64,000 nt of DNA from Eucalyptus grandis. Its lineage: Eukaryota; Streptophyta; Magnoliopsida; Myrtales; Myrtaceae. Numbering within the stretch: the stretch's first letter is position 1; every line of letters starts with the position of its first letter. Position numbers and translations under genes: made by a program. The notes beneath the pieces were generated by a model. The model saw only the letters and a list, made by a program, of their open reading frames with translations, made no database searches and was not told the DNA's origin. Below, piece by piece: positions 11,292-22,526 of this stretch. The stretch is from positions 42,803,263-42,867,262 of the forward strand of contig NC_052622.1 in the NCBI RefSeq assembly GCF_016545825.1, given 5' to 3'.

Positions 11292-14099
11292 CTACATCAC
11301 TTTCTCCACTGACACTCAAGAAAATCCGAGGAAGATTTTCATATTTAAGCATACTGCTATCTAAACACTTAATTTCGTTTGTTTTGTGAAAAATAAATAA
11401 ATAAATAAATTATTTGAAAAGATCGATTATATCAATTGAAATAATTAATTAATAAATATAATTTTTATTACTTTAACAATTTATGTTTAAAACATTTCAT
11501 GGATGATAAAAATATTTTTTCATTCATTCACTTTTACAAGTGATTTGAGCAATCATTTTTTGAAAAATATTTTTTAAATTATTCATTTTTTAATAAAAAT
11601 AAATGCATCCCGGTTCCTAATTTTGGTGCGGAAAATTAAAGCTTGGGGTCTAGACACGTAATGGCCTTGTAAGGCTCGTAGCTTTACCCAATCCTCTAAG
11701 GCCTTATTAATCTCTCTCTTTCTAACTGTCAGTAAGCTTAGGGTTGGCACAAATCTAGGTTGAACTGTTTCCTTTTCATTTCTCCTTTCAATAGGTTTTC
11801 TGTCAATATGGAGGGACATTAACTTTCTTCATTCTTTTTTCCTTTTTGGAGTTTGATTATCTTTACCTTCTATTCACAAATAGAATTCGGAATGTATACA
11901 CCCGATCCGTCGTCAATCGATAAATTGATGTCAAATTTTCATTAGATGCCAACGAACGCTCGACCTAGTTGTATGAGACGGAGGTTGGGGGATCGAAACT
12001 TGAAACGAGGGAGAAAAAGGTGAGTCTGATATAAGATGATGCATGATTACTAAACAACTTACTTTGGTCATTATACGTGACAAAGATCTTATTTGAGTTC
12101 TCAAGCATAAAAACATCGTAACACATGAATTACTTTTCGTCCTTCCTTATCTTAGGCAATTGAAATCATCTCAATTGTTGCTAAAAAATAAATAAAGAAT
12201 CATCTCAATTACCATGCCTTTTATCTCCATGATAAACTAAGTAGAAAACTCCGGTCTAGACAAGAATCAAATAATTCACGGAACGTTTCATACTTTTAGC
12301 CTATGCGAGGGACTTGAGTCACAAAATGGTCTTTGTCGACCCAGACCCAGACCGCATTGCATCAGAAGTCCGTCGTAACCTGAGTTCCTTCCCTCCGCAC
12401 GACGGCATCGACAGCCGGGTTCTCGCTCTCTATCTTCAAAGCTGCAGCGTCCCCATTCGCTCCGACGAGCTCGGACCACGCATCTTTCCCTGCGGATTTT
12501 GGAATAAGATGGGGTCGATGATCAGCAAAACGAATGAATGAATATCAACGTGGATGGATGGCTTTGACGTCACGTTTTTTTTTTTTTTTTTTTTATTTGC
12601 ATGGAAGATTATTTTTTGCGACTATGTTTTCTTATGAGATTAAGTCTCTGGTTTATAACTCAATTGGTGAAGTTCCCACTCCAATTGAAGAAGTTTCGTG
12701 TGCTTGTAGGAATTTTCAATTTTAGTCCTTATTATTTGTTCAGTTAGAAAACTAGTCCTCATATTATATTTAATAAAAGATATCTTGCGTCTCATCTTGA
12801 TCCAAAGTCTCACGGGAATGTCAAATTCAAACCAAGTATTTATTTGGTAATTCCTACGTTTACAAATCTGCCCAATCCGATTGAAAACCTTATTAGGATA
12901 AATGACATCCCACTCAAGTCTTTTATGTCAATATGATGTGGGGTTGCTGATGGTAATATCATTTTTTATAGGTTTCTTATAAATTTTCTAAATTACTTTA
13001 GCCATAAAAAAAATGGCTAGTTAAAACCGTGATTAAATTATTCAAAAGTGATCTTTTTTTCTTCTTGAAGAAAATATTGCGATTTTTTCATCTTCAAATA
13101 TATGATCTTCAATCATAAAACTTATTAGTGGATTCCATTAAAGTCATAAAATTCAAATATGTGATTTTTTTCCTAGAAAAATATATTACCATATCTATTC
13201 ATGGGATGATCAATTATATAAGTAATCATCCATATAATGGTTACGTGGAGAAGAAAATATGCAACAGTATCTTGAAATTTAATCCTTTCTTATTCTTGAT
13301 GAAATGCAATCCGCTTATTTTAATGAGTTCATATTATATTTACTCCAACTTACTTTGGACTTTGGGCCTTTTTATTATCTTCACACCAGCCCACACAATC
13401 CTGCAATTAAAATAATTATCATTACTTTTTAAATAAATCATTTGTTACCCTCAAGAAGTCATTAGCACTTATCAAACCTTGACAGCAACTTCATGGTACT
13501 TTTCATTATTTTGTCTAATCTGTAACCCTACGTGATTGGTTTTCTCATTTCAAGAAGTTGACCTCTTACTTTCACCCAGTCTAAAAGCAGGGGTCGTTGT
13601 TATAACATTTGCAAATTTTGAATCTGAAAACTGAATCTAGACGTTATATCCGATAAAATTCCTAAAATTAGTATTGCATGTCTTAGACATGTATAATTTC
13701 TGTGATTGATGTTACATAATGTGAAATTTTGAGTAAGATTTATGATCAATACGAATATAATTTTATTTTCAAGTCAATGCAATGATTTTATGCATAAGAA
13801 GATGTAATTGTTTATCCTTTTTTTTTTCGCATTGTAGAGTGCGAAATTCTCTATTAATCACAACTATCAAATATATCAAACATCACTAAGTATGATGAAA
13901 GAGCATCTAAGTCAGTCAAATTGATAAATATGTATCGAATCATAAATTTGCTAGTCAAATCAATAGATTCGTTTGCGACTTTGGCACATATTGTGGAGAC
14001 TTCTAATCAAATCGAATCATGCGATCCTAATTGAGAAACGGCCGGCTTTGATGACTTGAGTGAAAGGTCTTGCTTTTCTCTAAGTAATCGATTCGCTCT
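11292..14099. other. No gene supported; AT-rich intergenic sequence
   Basis: It holds an aaat run at about 11396-11410, short ORFs below 100 codons, and a GC-richer fragment at 12314-12541. That fragment includes a DPDPDRIASEV phrase loosely like the fragment at 3980-4200. A T run lies at about 12575-12594. Nothing else is identifiable. Confidence 0.5.
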
Positions 14100-14107
14100 C
14101 TTAGTAT

Positions 14108-15138
14108 TAGGGATGAACATGGTCCGAATTGGGCCGATCCAACACTTAACTCGGGGATCAACCCGCACAGTGTTGATCCCCAATTTTTGAAACCAAGGAT
14201 CAACCCGATTGAACTTCAAACCAATGACTGGACCAATTCTATGGGTTCAGTCTGGGACCGATCCTATGGGTTCAGTCTAGTTCAAAGGTCAACTTAGGAC
14301 CAATCAATATTTTTTTTTTTTTCATTTTTTGTATTCCTTGAAAAGACAAATCTATTATTCTAAATTACATATCCATTAACAGGGTCAAGCCACAAGATGA
14401 GGGTGAGCAGCGGGTGAGCGAACAGAGGCAACCTGCAAGGCGAGTGGCGAATGGCAAGGATTGCTCACGAGTGAAGAGGGTTTCTAATTAGGGCTTTGTT
14501 TCCTTTTGATTTACTCGACAACGAGTGAGGCCAAAGAAGAGAGGCAAGCGGCGCAAGCGTTGAGCGGTGAGCAGCAAGCGATTCGGCATTAAGTGGCAAA
14601 GGGGCAAGCGTCAAGCTACCAATAGCAAGTGGCGCGAGTGGAGTGATGAGCAGGGCAAGCAACAAGCAATGCAAGCGAGTGGTGAGTGCTGAATGGGGAG
14701 AGTGTCGCGTGGCAAGCAAGGGGAGGTTGCTCGCGAATGAAAAGTTGTTTCTTTCTAGTGAAAATTGTATAAGATAAAGAAAAAAGAAGAGGATAAAAAA
14801 AAAAAAAAAGGAGAACAAGAATTGGAGGAGGAGGATGCCGTTTGATGCTGTTTAACACCATTTATGTTAGGATTCACTCTTTAAAATATATATAAAAATA
14901 TTAGATATATAATATATAATATATCTAAAATATTATATATATACATATTTATAATCAAGGTTGGTCTAGGTTGGACCAACACTAAATTCTCAAGACCGAG
15001 GACTAAGTCGCACAGTGCTAGTCCAGGGATTTCAAAACTGAGAACTGACTTAGTCTCCTTAGGAAACAAACTAGAACTGGCAGGTTTGGGCCGATCTAGG
15101 GTTGGTCCAGGTTAACCTTGGACTGACGCTCTTTCCTA
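14108..15138. mobile_element. hAT-like non-autonomous element (hAT-2)
   Basis: A perfect 8-bp target duplication, cttagtat, lies at 14100-14107 and 15139-15146. The ends are tagggatgaac... and ...gctctttccta. Subterminal repeats on 'ttggaccaa/ggatcaaccc' text recur at both ends. The centre carries 'gcaagcg/gcgagtgg' repeats and an AT microsatellite (about 14886-14950). No transposase is seen. The related element at 39296-40757 has the same ends. Confidence 0.85.
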
Positions 15139-15471
15139 CTTAGTATCCGTAAGCAAAGATGTCATTGGATGATTTTCTTTGTAAATTGATGCTTTTGGCT
15201 ATTATCGCAAGCGAAGATGTCATAGGATAGCAGATAAGATGAGCAATACTTTATAGAAGAACACCTCGTCTTTTCCATTGACCAAAATGCTCGGCCGGTG
15301 GAGTATGTTGTGTAATTCAATATGACCCCCGGACATTGACCAAACTTGCAAGAACTAGATGAATACGGGAAGTCATGTTTTTGTTCTTATGATCTGACTT
15401 TTGATTTCATATGGTTAAACATTAGTCGAAATTTGGTTTAGGAGCAAGCTATCTTATGCGATATTAGCTTT

Positions 15472-15666
15472 GCTTTCATGAAATGGTCTATATAATGTGT
15501 TTGCATCCCCAACTCCTATGGCTAAGTAGCATCCCCTTGTATATCAAAGGATAATTCGAACTCTCGCTTTCATGAAACGGTCTATATAATGTGCGTGTTG
15601 CGTCCCCGACTCCAATGATTAAGTCAATAGCGTCCCCTCATACATCAAAGGATAATTTGAACTCTT
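15472..15666 (+). repeat. Two ~95-100 bp tandem repeats
   Basis: Units at 15472-15565 and 15566-15666 each start gctttcatgaaa and end near 'ggataatt(c/t)gaactct'. They lie in otherwise featureless AT-rich sequence (15147-16137) with no gene. Confidence 0.8.
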
Positions 15667-16147
15667 GCATGGGTAAGGTTAGATTAAATCCTTACGTGTG
15701 CCTTCTACATTAAAATCCTGATTTTTAGTACATTCTATAGTGAACACATTTCAAATCCATTGCTGTAGTGTATTCTTACGATGAGAAAACTATTGAGGTT
15801 GTTCCATATCAATTATGAAAAGAGCTGGTGATCAATATATAAGTGTGAGGGAAAGCCTCACCCTTTGAGCCAGGTCAAAGACACAATAACCGATAACTTT
15901 CCCATGCGAGTGAAGTTTTCTTTCACACTTATAAACCTACCACCAGCCGCTTCCACAATCGATGCGAGACAACCTTACTACCAATGGCCACATAACATAT
16001 TTTGTCACCATGGACTACCTAGGGTGACGACCTTGCCCTTGCTAGAATTTAGGGCGACAAAATGTCGAATTTGCGTGGTGTTGGCCTAGTGAGAAGGGGG
16101 TTTTGCGATGGAGGCTCGACAACGAAAATTTATGTCGTCATACCTTT

Positions 16148-16792
16148 GAGAAAATTACTTAAAAAGCCATAAACCTATTGCAATTGTGCAAATTCAATTA
16201 TAAACTTATTTTTAGCCAATTAAGCCATAAACCTTTTGTAATTATGTCAATTCAATCATTCTTACCAAAGTTGGCCAGCCGACACTGACATGGCTGCCGA
16301 GGCCAAGATCGGCAACAATTTTTTTTATAAACTTTTATTATTTCAAATTTTTTATTAACTTTTTTTTATAATATTTTTCCCTTTTTTTCCTCTTTTTTTT
16401 TTTTTCTCCTCCCTCCTTCTTCCTTTGGCTCGACGATTGGCCGAGGGGGAGGGCCGCGTCGTCGTATTGAGGCGACCGGGCGACCCTTCAATCCGGCAAT
16501 CGGCTAGCCTTCCCCTCTAGCCGATCGCCGAAGCCAAAGGAAGAAGGAGGGAGTTGGGAAAAAAAGATTAAAAAAAAATTAACAAAATAATTCGAAAAAA
16601 TATAAGATTATTAAAAAAAAATTGTTGCGGCATCGCCAACGGCCACATCGGTGCCGGTAGGCCAATTTTGACTAGAAGGATTAAACCGACATAATTGCAA
16701 AAGGTTTACGATTCAATTGGCAAAAAAAAATAAGTTTATGATTAAATTGACATAATTGTAATAGCTTTAGGATTTTTTTTGATAATTTTCCC
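16148..16792. mobile_element. Mutator-like long-TIR element (M2)
   Basis: The element starts gagaaaattac and ends gataattttccc, with inverted termini of about 200 bp around a short core with 'cggccgaggggg' and 'cccctctagccg' text. It is flanked by a 10-bp target duplication, tcata(c/g)cttt, at 16138-16147 and 16793-16802, with one mismatch. Target duplications of 9-11 bp point to Mutator-like elements. No coding capacity. Confidence 0.8.
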
Positions 16793-16802
16793 TCATAGCT
16801 TT

Positions 16803-17505
16803 TGACGACAAAATATACCAACCAACGGCAACAATGCGGTAGCCAAATCTTTTGTAGTGTTGCACATCACCAAATGAAAATAATCTCGTGATCGGACCAT
16901 TTACCCTAAGTTTTAGCTCATGTTCTTCTTGAATCCCTCGATCCGATCGATACATCAAGGAGCTGAGGCCAAGACATACCGACTCAAAAATTGGTTTATG
17001 GCTTATTTTTAATAACGTGAGATGCACGGAGTGATAACTTATGGTGATCATTGGGAAGCCTTACCTGCTTTATAATTTTCCGAAATGAGAGGGCAAAATG
17101 AGATACAAAAGGAGATTGGTAGGGAAAATAGAGGACGGCCGATCCCGTCATCCCGTGCATCGATTTTCTTGGTGTGTAAGGTTCGACAAATCGTGTAGGC
17201 CACCCCTTGTGAAACGTTACGGAAGGACGAAAATCATTTAAAAAGGAAAGGAACTCCAAGGCTACTCAGTAGGATCCATTTGATATTTGGGCATACGAGG
17301 AATTTACGCAATGGAAACCGCCGATGTTTCTATACTTATTATACAGTCGTGAAACAAAATGACCCCCACATGTAGTGTTGAGCTCCATTAAACAAAGAGC
17401 TCGATGCCGTGGCGAACACAACCTAGATCCAACGTCAAGCTCGGCGAAGATCGCGGCGGAGAACGTTGGGTGAGGGATGGGGAAGACAGCGTGGCGGTCG
17501 TGCAC
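16803..17505 (-). other. Chain of minus-strand ORFs, unidentified
   Basis: Three overlapping minus ORFs run nearly end to end: 17505-17266, 17259-16996 and 17051-16767. The first begins MHDRHAVFPIPHP. Composition is more balanced than the AT-rich flanks. I recognise no domain, and the ORFs are in different frames. If this is a gene it is a broken or spliced one. It could equally be a captured fragment or chance. Confidence 0.2.
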
Positions 17506-17520
17506 GACGCAGGCGGAGAA

Positions 17521-18432
17521 GGGGTAAAGTTGGAAAGAAAATTATAGGCCTGTAATTAAGATTAAAATCGTTAGATGGATCTTGAAGTGGAATCTCTAAA
17601 GTAATGAAGGTAGGAAAAATAGGAGTGAGCGTTTTCAGGGTAGCTCCAAATACACCTAGAACTTACTTGTTAGAACGCTACATACTTTGAAACTCAAAAG
17701 CAACATTGTCACAAATTTCAGGGTTTACTCAAGTTCCACATATATTCTTAATTGAATAATTCTAATAACCGCTATTTACTATTACAATCCACTTACTACA
17801 ACTTATATTTAAACATACGAAAAATATGAAACATTAACAAAGTAATAATTATATATTTATTAGAATGGAAGTTCAAATTAGTGGTTCCAGATTAAGTGCT
17901 TATCATCGTACGCTAGGAAATAGGAATAGAAATAGAACAAGAAAATATATAAAAACTTATTTTAAGTTTCATGTGTCAGGTTTCAAGTGAAACTTCCACT
18001 TGAAGTTTCTCTTGGGAACCTTAAACTTACCCATCAAAACCAATTACCTTCAATATTCTAAAACTCGGAATTGGAGTGGTTCCCTTAGATCTGATTTTAT
18101 CATGAAACCATGCACATTCCCAAAGAAGATGATGTATGATACATGTGAATTGATTGTATCTAGTTTTCAAAACATAGGGGATAGCAAAGGCAAATACTAC
18201 CGTCGAAATATGAGCATCTCTTTCTCTCTACCCATAACATCACAGCGACAACGCCGTCACCTCTGTCGTCACTCATCACCATCGCCTCCCCAACACCGCT
18301 CATGTTTCTTGCCTTGTCGTTTCGCACCCCCTACATACATACTGTTAAATTAATGTCTCGATTTTAAATTCGAATAACGATTAAATTAATATATCTAATT
18401 TGGATTTGGATAATGATTTGTTGAATCGAAGT
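17521..18432. other. No gene seen
   Basis: AT-rich. The only ORF above 100 codons (18000-18353, plus) has no recognisable family and simple Ser/Arg/His-rich composition at its end. Confidence 0.5.
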
Positions 18433-19174
18433 TTGTTGGGAAGATTTTCCAAATGGATTATAAATAAGATGAAGAAATCTTTCTTCTTATTATTAGACTT
18501 TCTTTTGGACGTGCAAAATAAGCAACGAAGCATGGAGGATATGTTTTGTCACTAGAAGACAAAAAAAAGGGGCACACTATATATTTTATTATCTATTTAT
18601 TTTTAAGGAAGATAAAAGAAAAATGGAGAAAAATGAAACCTGCGGCGTCCAATTCCCATTGAAAAAGGAATCAGACCGTGGGGCCCAGAGTCAAAGCTGT
18701 TGACTCTGGGCACACATGTATAAAACAGAATGCGTCTTTTTTTTTTTTCTTTCCGAGGAAGTCGCTGAAGCCCTACGAAAGAAAGAAAGGAGCCGCACAT
18801 CCACACCACTTGAGAGAGGAGCCGCAAGTTTTTGAAGCCACGCGAAGCCTTGAGGAACGTGAAAACGTATGTACTCGAACCAAAGATAAATGCTGAAGTT
18901 CTTGATTTTGGCATATGTAGAGTATTTTGTTTTGAGTTTGAAAGCATGTGGTAATTTTGTGCGACGAGTTTATGTTAGTGAATTATTTATTTATAAATAT
19001 TTTGGGTTTCGGATTAAATTTAGGTGTAGGAAACACTGATTTCGGCGTGTGAAAGCAATTATAAACTCCGATTCCTCAATTATATTAGATTATTTGCTAC
19101 TGGCTCTCTCCGTGAACGTAGGTACCGATACTCAGACCAAATCACGTAAATTTCTAATGTCTTATTATTTCTCC
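18433..19174 (+). mobile_element. Copia-type LTR fragment
   Basis: It starts tgttgggaagattttcc, a usual Copia LTR opening. Near its 3' part (19118-19160) it has the 'gtgaacgtaggta...accaaatcacgtaaatttc' signature that precedes the 3' end of many plant Copia LTRs. A diverged relative lies at 39770-40466, with matching text from the 'gtcaaagtttgac' region to the 'cacgtaaattt' motif. The 3' CCAACA terminus is missing. The fragment ends exactly where the P450 promoter array starts. No internal retroelement coding is nearby. Confidence 0.65.
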
Positions 19175-19856
19175 TAGGGGTTTTAGGATTTCATCTGCTT
19201 GCAGAGGTCGAAATGAGTGGATGGGGTATTTATAAGCATATTTTAATGATTATGATTTTATATTAAGACGTACCCATGTTTTTCTTCATTATATAATGTC
19301 TCGTAGGGCTTTTAGATTTCATGTGCTTGCAAAGGTCCAAATGAGTGGGTGGGGTATTTATAATCATATTTTAATGATTATGATTTTATATTAAGACGTA
19401 CCCATGTTTTTCTTCATTATATAATGTCATGTTCACACCTTCGGAGGCCAAATGTTTCCACCATTTTCGTTAAAAGATCGAGGTGCCCATGATGTCATAT
19501 GAAAACGTACGAATCAGCATTCTCTATGTTTAATAACGCATAGAATGATGTCATTTCGACCTCTGCAAGCACATGAAATCCTAAAAACCCTACGAGGCAT
19601 TATATAATGAAGAAAAACATAGGTACATCTTAATATAAAATCATAATCATTAAAATTTGCTTATAAATACCCCACCCACTCATTCGGACCTTTGCAAGCA
19701 CATGAAATCCTAAAAGCCCTACGAGACATTATATAATGAAGAAAAACATGGGTACGTCTTAATATAAAATCATAATAATTAAATATATGCTTATAAATAC
19801 CCCACACACTCATTTCGACCTTTGCAATCACATGAAATCCTAAAAGCCCTACGAGA

Positions 19857-20116
19857 TTTTTTTTTTGTCGGTTCTACTTTAATCCTACTCTAACACACAC
19901 TCTCAGACTTTTGCCCTGTCTCATTGCAGGACGGCGTGGGAGTCAAAAACCATTTCTACTTTTGCTCTGTCTCATTGCAGGGCGTGGAAGTCAAAAACCA
20001 TTTCTAAAATAAAATCGTCCTCACCCCAAGTCTTCCTGAGAAAATGGGGATTTGAACCCCCCACCTCCCCATTCTAAATTAGAAGGATGGCCACTAGGGC
20101 GAACCCCTCGCAATTT
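19857..20116 (-). mobile_element. tRNA-derived SINE, minus strand
   Basis: The insertion is 260 bp and flanked by the 9-bp target duplication cctacgaga (19848-19856 and 20117-20125). On the minus strand it contains an A-box-like TCGCCCTAGTGG and a B-box-like GGTTCAAATCC about 45 bp later, and it ends in an A-rich tail (the T run at 19857-19866). An internal ~50-bp tandem duplication occupies 19907-19957 and 19958-20005. This is the RNA polymerase III promoter layout of plant SINEs. It is not a tRNA gene, because no cloverleaf is maintained. Confidence 0.85.
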
Positions 20117-20214
20117 CCTACGAGACATTATATAATGAAGAAAAACATGGGTACGTCTTAATATAAAATCATAATCATTAAAATCTGCTTATAAATACCC
20201 CCACCCACTCATTT

Positions 20215-20302
20215 CCTCACCGTGATTTCCTCCTCCTTTCTCTCGGCCTTGTCGTGCTTTGATCTCTTTCCATCGCTTTCTCACTCCATCGTCTTCCCAT
20301 CG
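20215..20302 (+). pseudogene. Duplicated 5' end of the P450 coding region
   Basis: About 80 bp from 'gatttcctcctcctttc' to 'catcgtcttc' repeats 20484-20565 almost exactly. The start codon is changed to GTG (ccgtgattt), and most of the 5' leader between the promoter module and the start is missing. It breaks off after about 27 codons and runs straight into the real promoter copy at 20314. It proves that the amplified module came from the P450 gene and is not an unrelated small transposon. Confidence 0.85.
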
Positions 20303-20381
20303 AAGATGTGAACATGACATTATATAATGAAGAAAAACATGAGTACTTCTTAATATAAAATCATAATCATTAAAATCTGCC

Positions 20382-20389
20382 TATAAATA
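20382..20389 (+). promoter_or_regulatory. TATA box of the CYP94-like P450
   Basis: TATAAATA lies 94 bp before the ATG at 20483, a normal spacing for a plant core promoter with a 60-70 nt leader. The same box is kept in at least five upstream duplicate modules. Confidence 0.75.
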
Positions 20390-20482
20390 CACCACCCACT
20401 CATTTCGACCTCTGCAAGCACATGGAATCCTAAAAGCCTACAAAAGATCTCAAATCTCAAAGCCCAACCACCACGCCTCGCC

Positions 20483-22180
20483 ATGATTTCCTCCTCCTTT
20501 CTCTCGGCCTTGTCGCGCTTTGATCTCTTTCCATCGCTTTCTCACTCCATCGTCTTCACATCGCTGTTCATCGTCCTCAGCGTCGTCTTCTTCTTCTTCT
20601 TCTTCGGATCGTCGCAGCTGCCGCCCTCAAAGAACCTCCCGAGAGTCTACCCTATCTTCGGCTCCTACTTCTCATTCTTCCCCAACATCGAACGGCGGAT
20701 CGACTGGACCGCCGACCTGGTCCGGAACTCCCCTCAGCGACCTGTCTTCCACCGCCCCCTCGGCAACCGCCATGTCTTCACAGGCAATCCCGCCAACGTC
20801 CAGCACATCCTCAAGACCCACTTCGGCAACTACGAGAAGGGCGGGGTTTTCAAGATTACCCTCCGCGACGTCCTCGGCGATGGAATCTTCAATACAGACG
20901 GCGAGTCCTGGAAGTTCCAGAGGCAGGTCGCCAGCCACGAGTTCAATACCCGATCGCTGCGGAAGTTCATCGAGACCGTCGTCGACACCGAGCTAAAAGA
21001 GCGGCTCATGCCTCTCCTGGCTTCCGCAGCCAAGAGTGGGTCAGTGATAGACATGCAGGATATCCTCCAGAGGTTCGCCTTCGACAACATATGCAAGATC
21101 GCGTTCGGGTACGATGCCGAAAATCTGTCGCCATCGCTTCCTCAGCCGAAAGTAAGTGTTGTCCGGACTCATTTTACTAAATTACAGATATAAAAGATGT
21201 GCAGTTTAGGGTGAGCCTTGCCAAACAAACACAAATTTCTGTCAATCACATCACTCATCGAACGATTTGGTATTCGACAGGCGAAGTTCGCAGAAGCGTT
21301 TGAAGACGCAGTGAGAATAAGCAGCGGGAGGTTTCAAGAGTTCTTCTCCGTGATTTGGAGGATCAAGCGTTTCTTCAACCTAGGATCCGAGAAGCGTCTC
21401 CGGGTCGCGGTCTCCGAAATCCGTGAGTTTGCGAAGAAAATCGTGAGGAAAAGAAGAGAGAGCTGAGCGAGAAGTCGCCGCCGGAGTCGGCCGCCGACGA
21501 CCTTCTGTCGCGGTTCTTGAGCTCAGGCCACTCCGATGAGAACTTCGTCACCGACATCGTCATCAGCTTCATACTTGCCGGCCGGGACACCACATCGGCC
21601 GCGCTGACGTGGTACTTCTGGCTGCTCCACAAGAACCCGGAGGTGGAGGCCAAAGTCCGAGGTGAGATCATGGAGAAGTCCGACGGACATGTTGCGAGTA
21701 CAATGATGTGAAGGAGATGGTGTACACGCACGCGTCGCTGTGTGAGCATGCGGTTTTATCCGCCGGTGCCGGTTGACACGAAGGAGGCTATTAGCGACGA
21801 CGTCTTGGAGGACGGCACGGTGGTGAAAAAAGGGGATGAGGGTGGCGTACCATCCGTACGCGATGGGGAGGCTGGAACAGCTATGGGGAAAGGACTGGCC
21901 GGAGTTCAAGCCGGAGAGGTGGCTGAGGGCGGCGGAGGATGGCAGCGAGAAGTGGGTGTTCGTCAATAGGGACGCGTTCAGTACCCGGTGTTCCAGGGGG
22001 CCGAGGGTTTGTCTTGGGAAGGAAATGGCGTTCCTGCAAATGAAGAGAGTGGTGGCCGAGGTGCTGCGGCAGTTCAGGGTGGTGCCCGCGGCGGAGGAAG
22101 GGGAGGAGCCGGTGTTCACTGCGTACCTCAGCTCGAAGATGAAGGGTGGGTTCCCGGTGAGAATTGAGGTGAGAAAGTAA
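20483..22180 (+). pseudogene. CYP94-like cytochrome P450, frame broken in second exon
   Basis: This is a membrane-anchored ER monooxygenase of the CYP94 family, whose known members hydroxylate fatty acids or jasmonoyl-isoleucine. Exon 1 (20483-21151, 223 clean codons) has an N-terminal hydrophobic anchor (about residues 22-43), then PRVYPIFGSY and FKFQR/SHEFN-type motifs. A 129-bp GT-AG intron (21152-21280) follows; removing it gives ...LPQPKAKFAEAFEDA, in frame. Exon 2 keeps the I-helix AGRDTT and the haem-loop GPRVCLGKE. It needs frame changes near 21450 (-1), 21694 (-1), 21747 (-2, inside the ExxR motif), 21830 (+1, A run), 21980 (-1) and 21998 (-2). Corrected length would be about 524 residues, usual for the family. 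It is either a young pseudogene or poorly polished sequence. CYP94 is firm; the subfamily (A-like) is tentative. Confidence 0.85.
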
Positions 22181-22526
22181 AAGGAAAAGTCAAAACTTTA
22201 GAATCGTCCGCAGGTATCCTCGGACTAATATGTTGCTCTCGCAATGTGGCATCGTCGTGGTAATAAATCTTGTTTTTACATGATGAATCTGTAATGATTT
22301 GACCCGTTCTACGTTGGTCAGACATCCAAGGAATAGTCAAAATAACCATGCGAGATTGTTATCGTTTGAATACGAGCTTATAGTTACGAATCACTCGGAG
22401 GACACAAAGAAACCGCATATCCATCCCACTTAGAAAAATTTAAACAAAGAGAGCATAAAACTCGTAAAGAGACAGCTAAGAATATAGTATTGTGAGTAAG
22501 AAAATTATATAAAAAGTTATAAACAT

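Larger units (their letters stand above)
19175..20482. repeat. Amplified, inverted array of the P450 promoter module
   Basis: A ~130-bp module occurs about seven times. It carries 'attatataatgaagaaaaac', a TATAAATA box and 'tgcaagcacatg(a/g)aatcc'. Minus-oriented copies lie at 19175-19300 and 19301-19428. Plus-oriented copies lie at 19550-19596 (partial), 19597-19727, 19728-19856, 20121-20212 and 20314-20482; the last is the P450's own promoter. TATAAATA boxes are at 19662, 19792, 20190 and 20382 on plus, and at 19227-19234 and 19355-19362 on minus. The 20121 copy runs into a duplicated P450 5' coding end. The opposed copies could fold into a ~250-bp imperfect hairpin around a ~120-170 bp spacer. 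Confidence 0.85.

Noticed and set aside
20028..20105. tRNA gene suggested by the B-box-like sequence
   Set aside because: No cloverleaf or acceptor stem. The A and B boxes belong to a 260-bp SINE with a poly(A)-type tail and target duplication.
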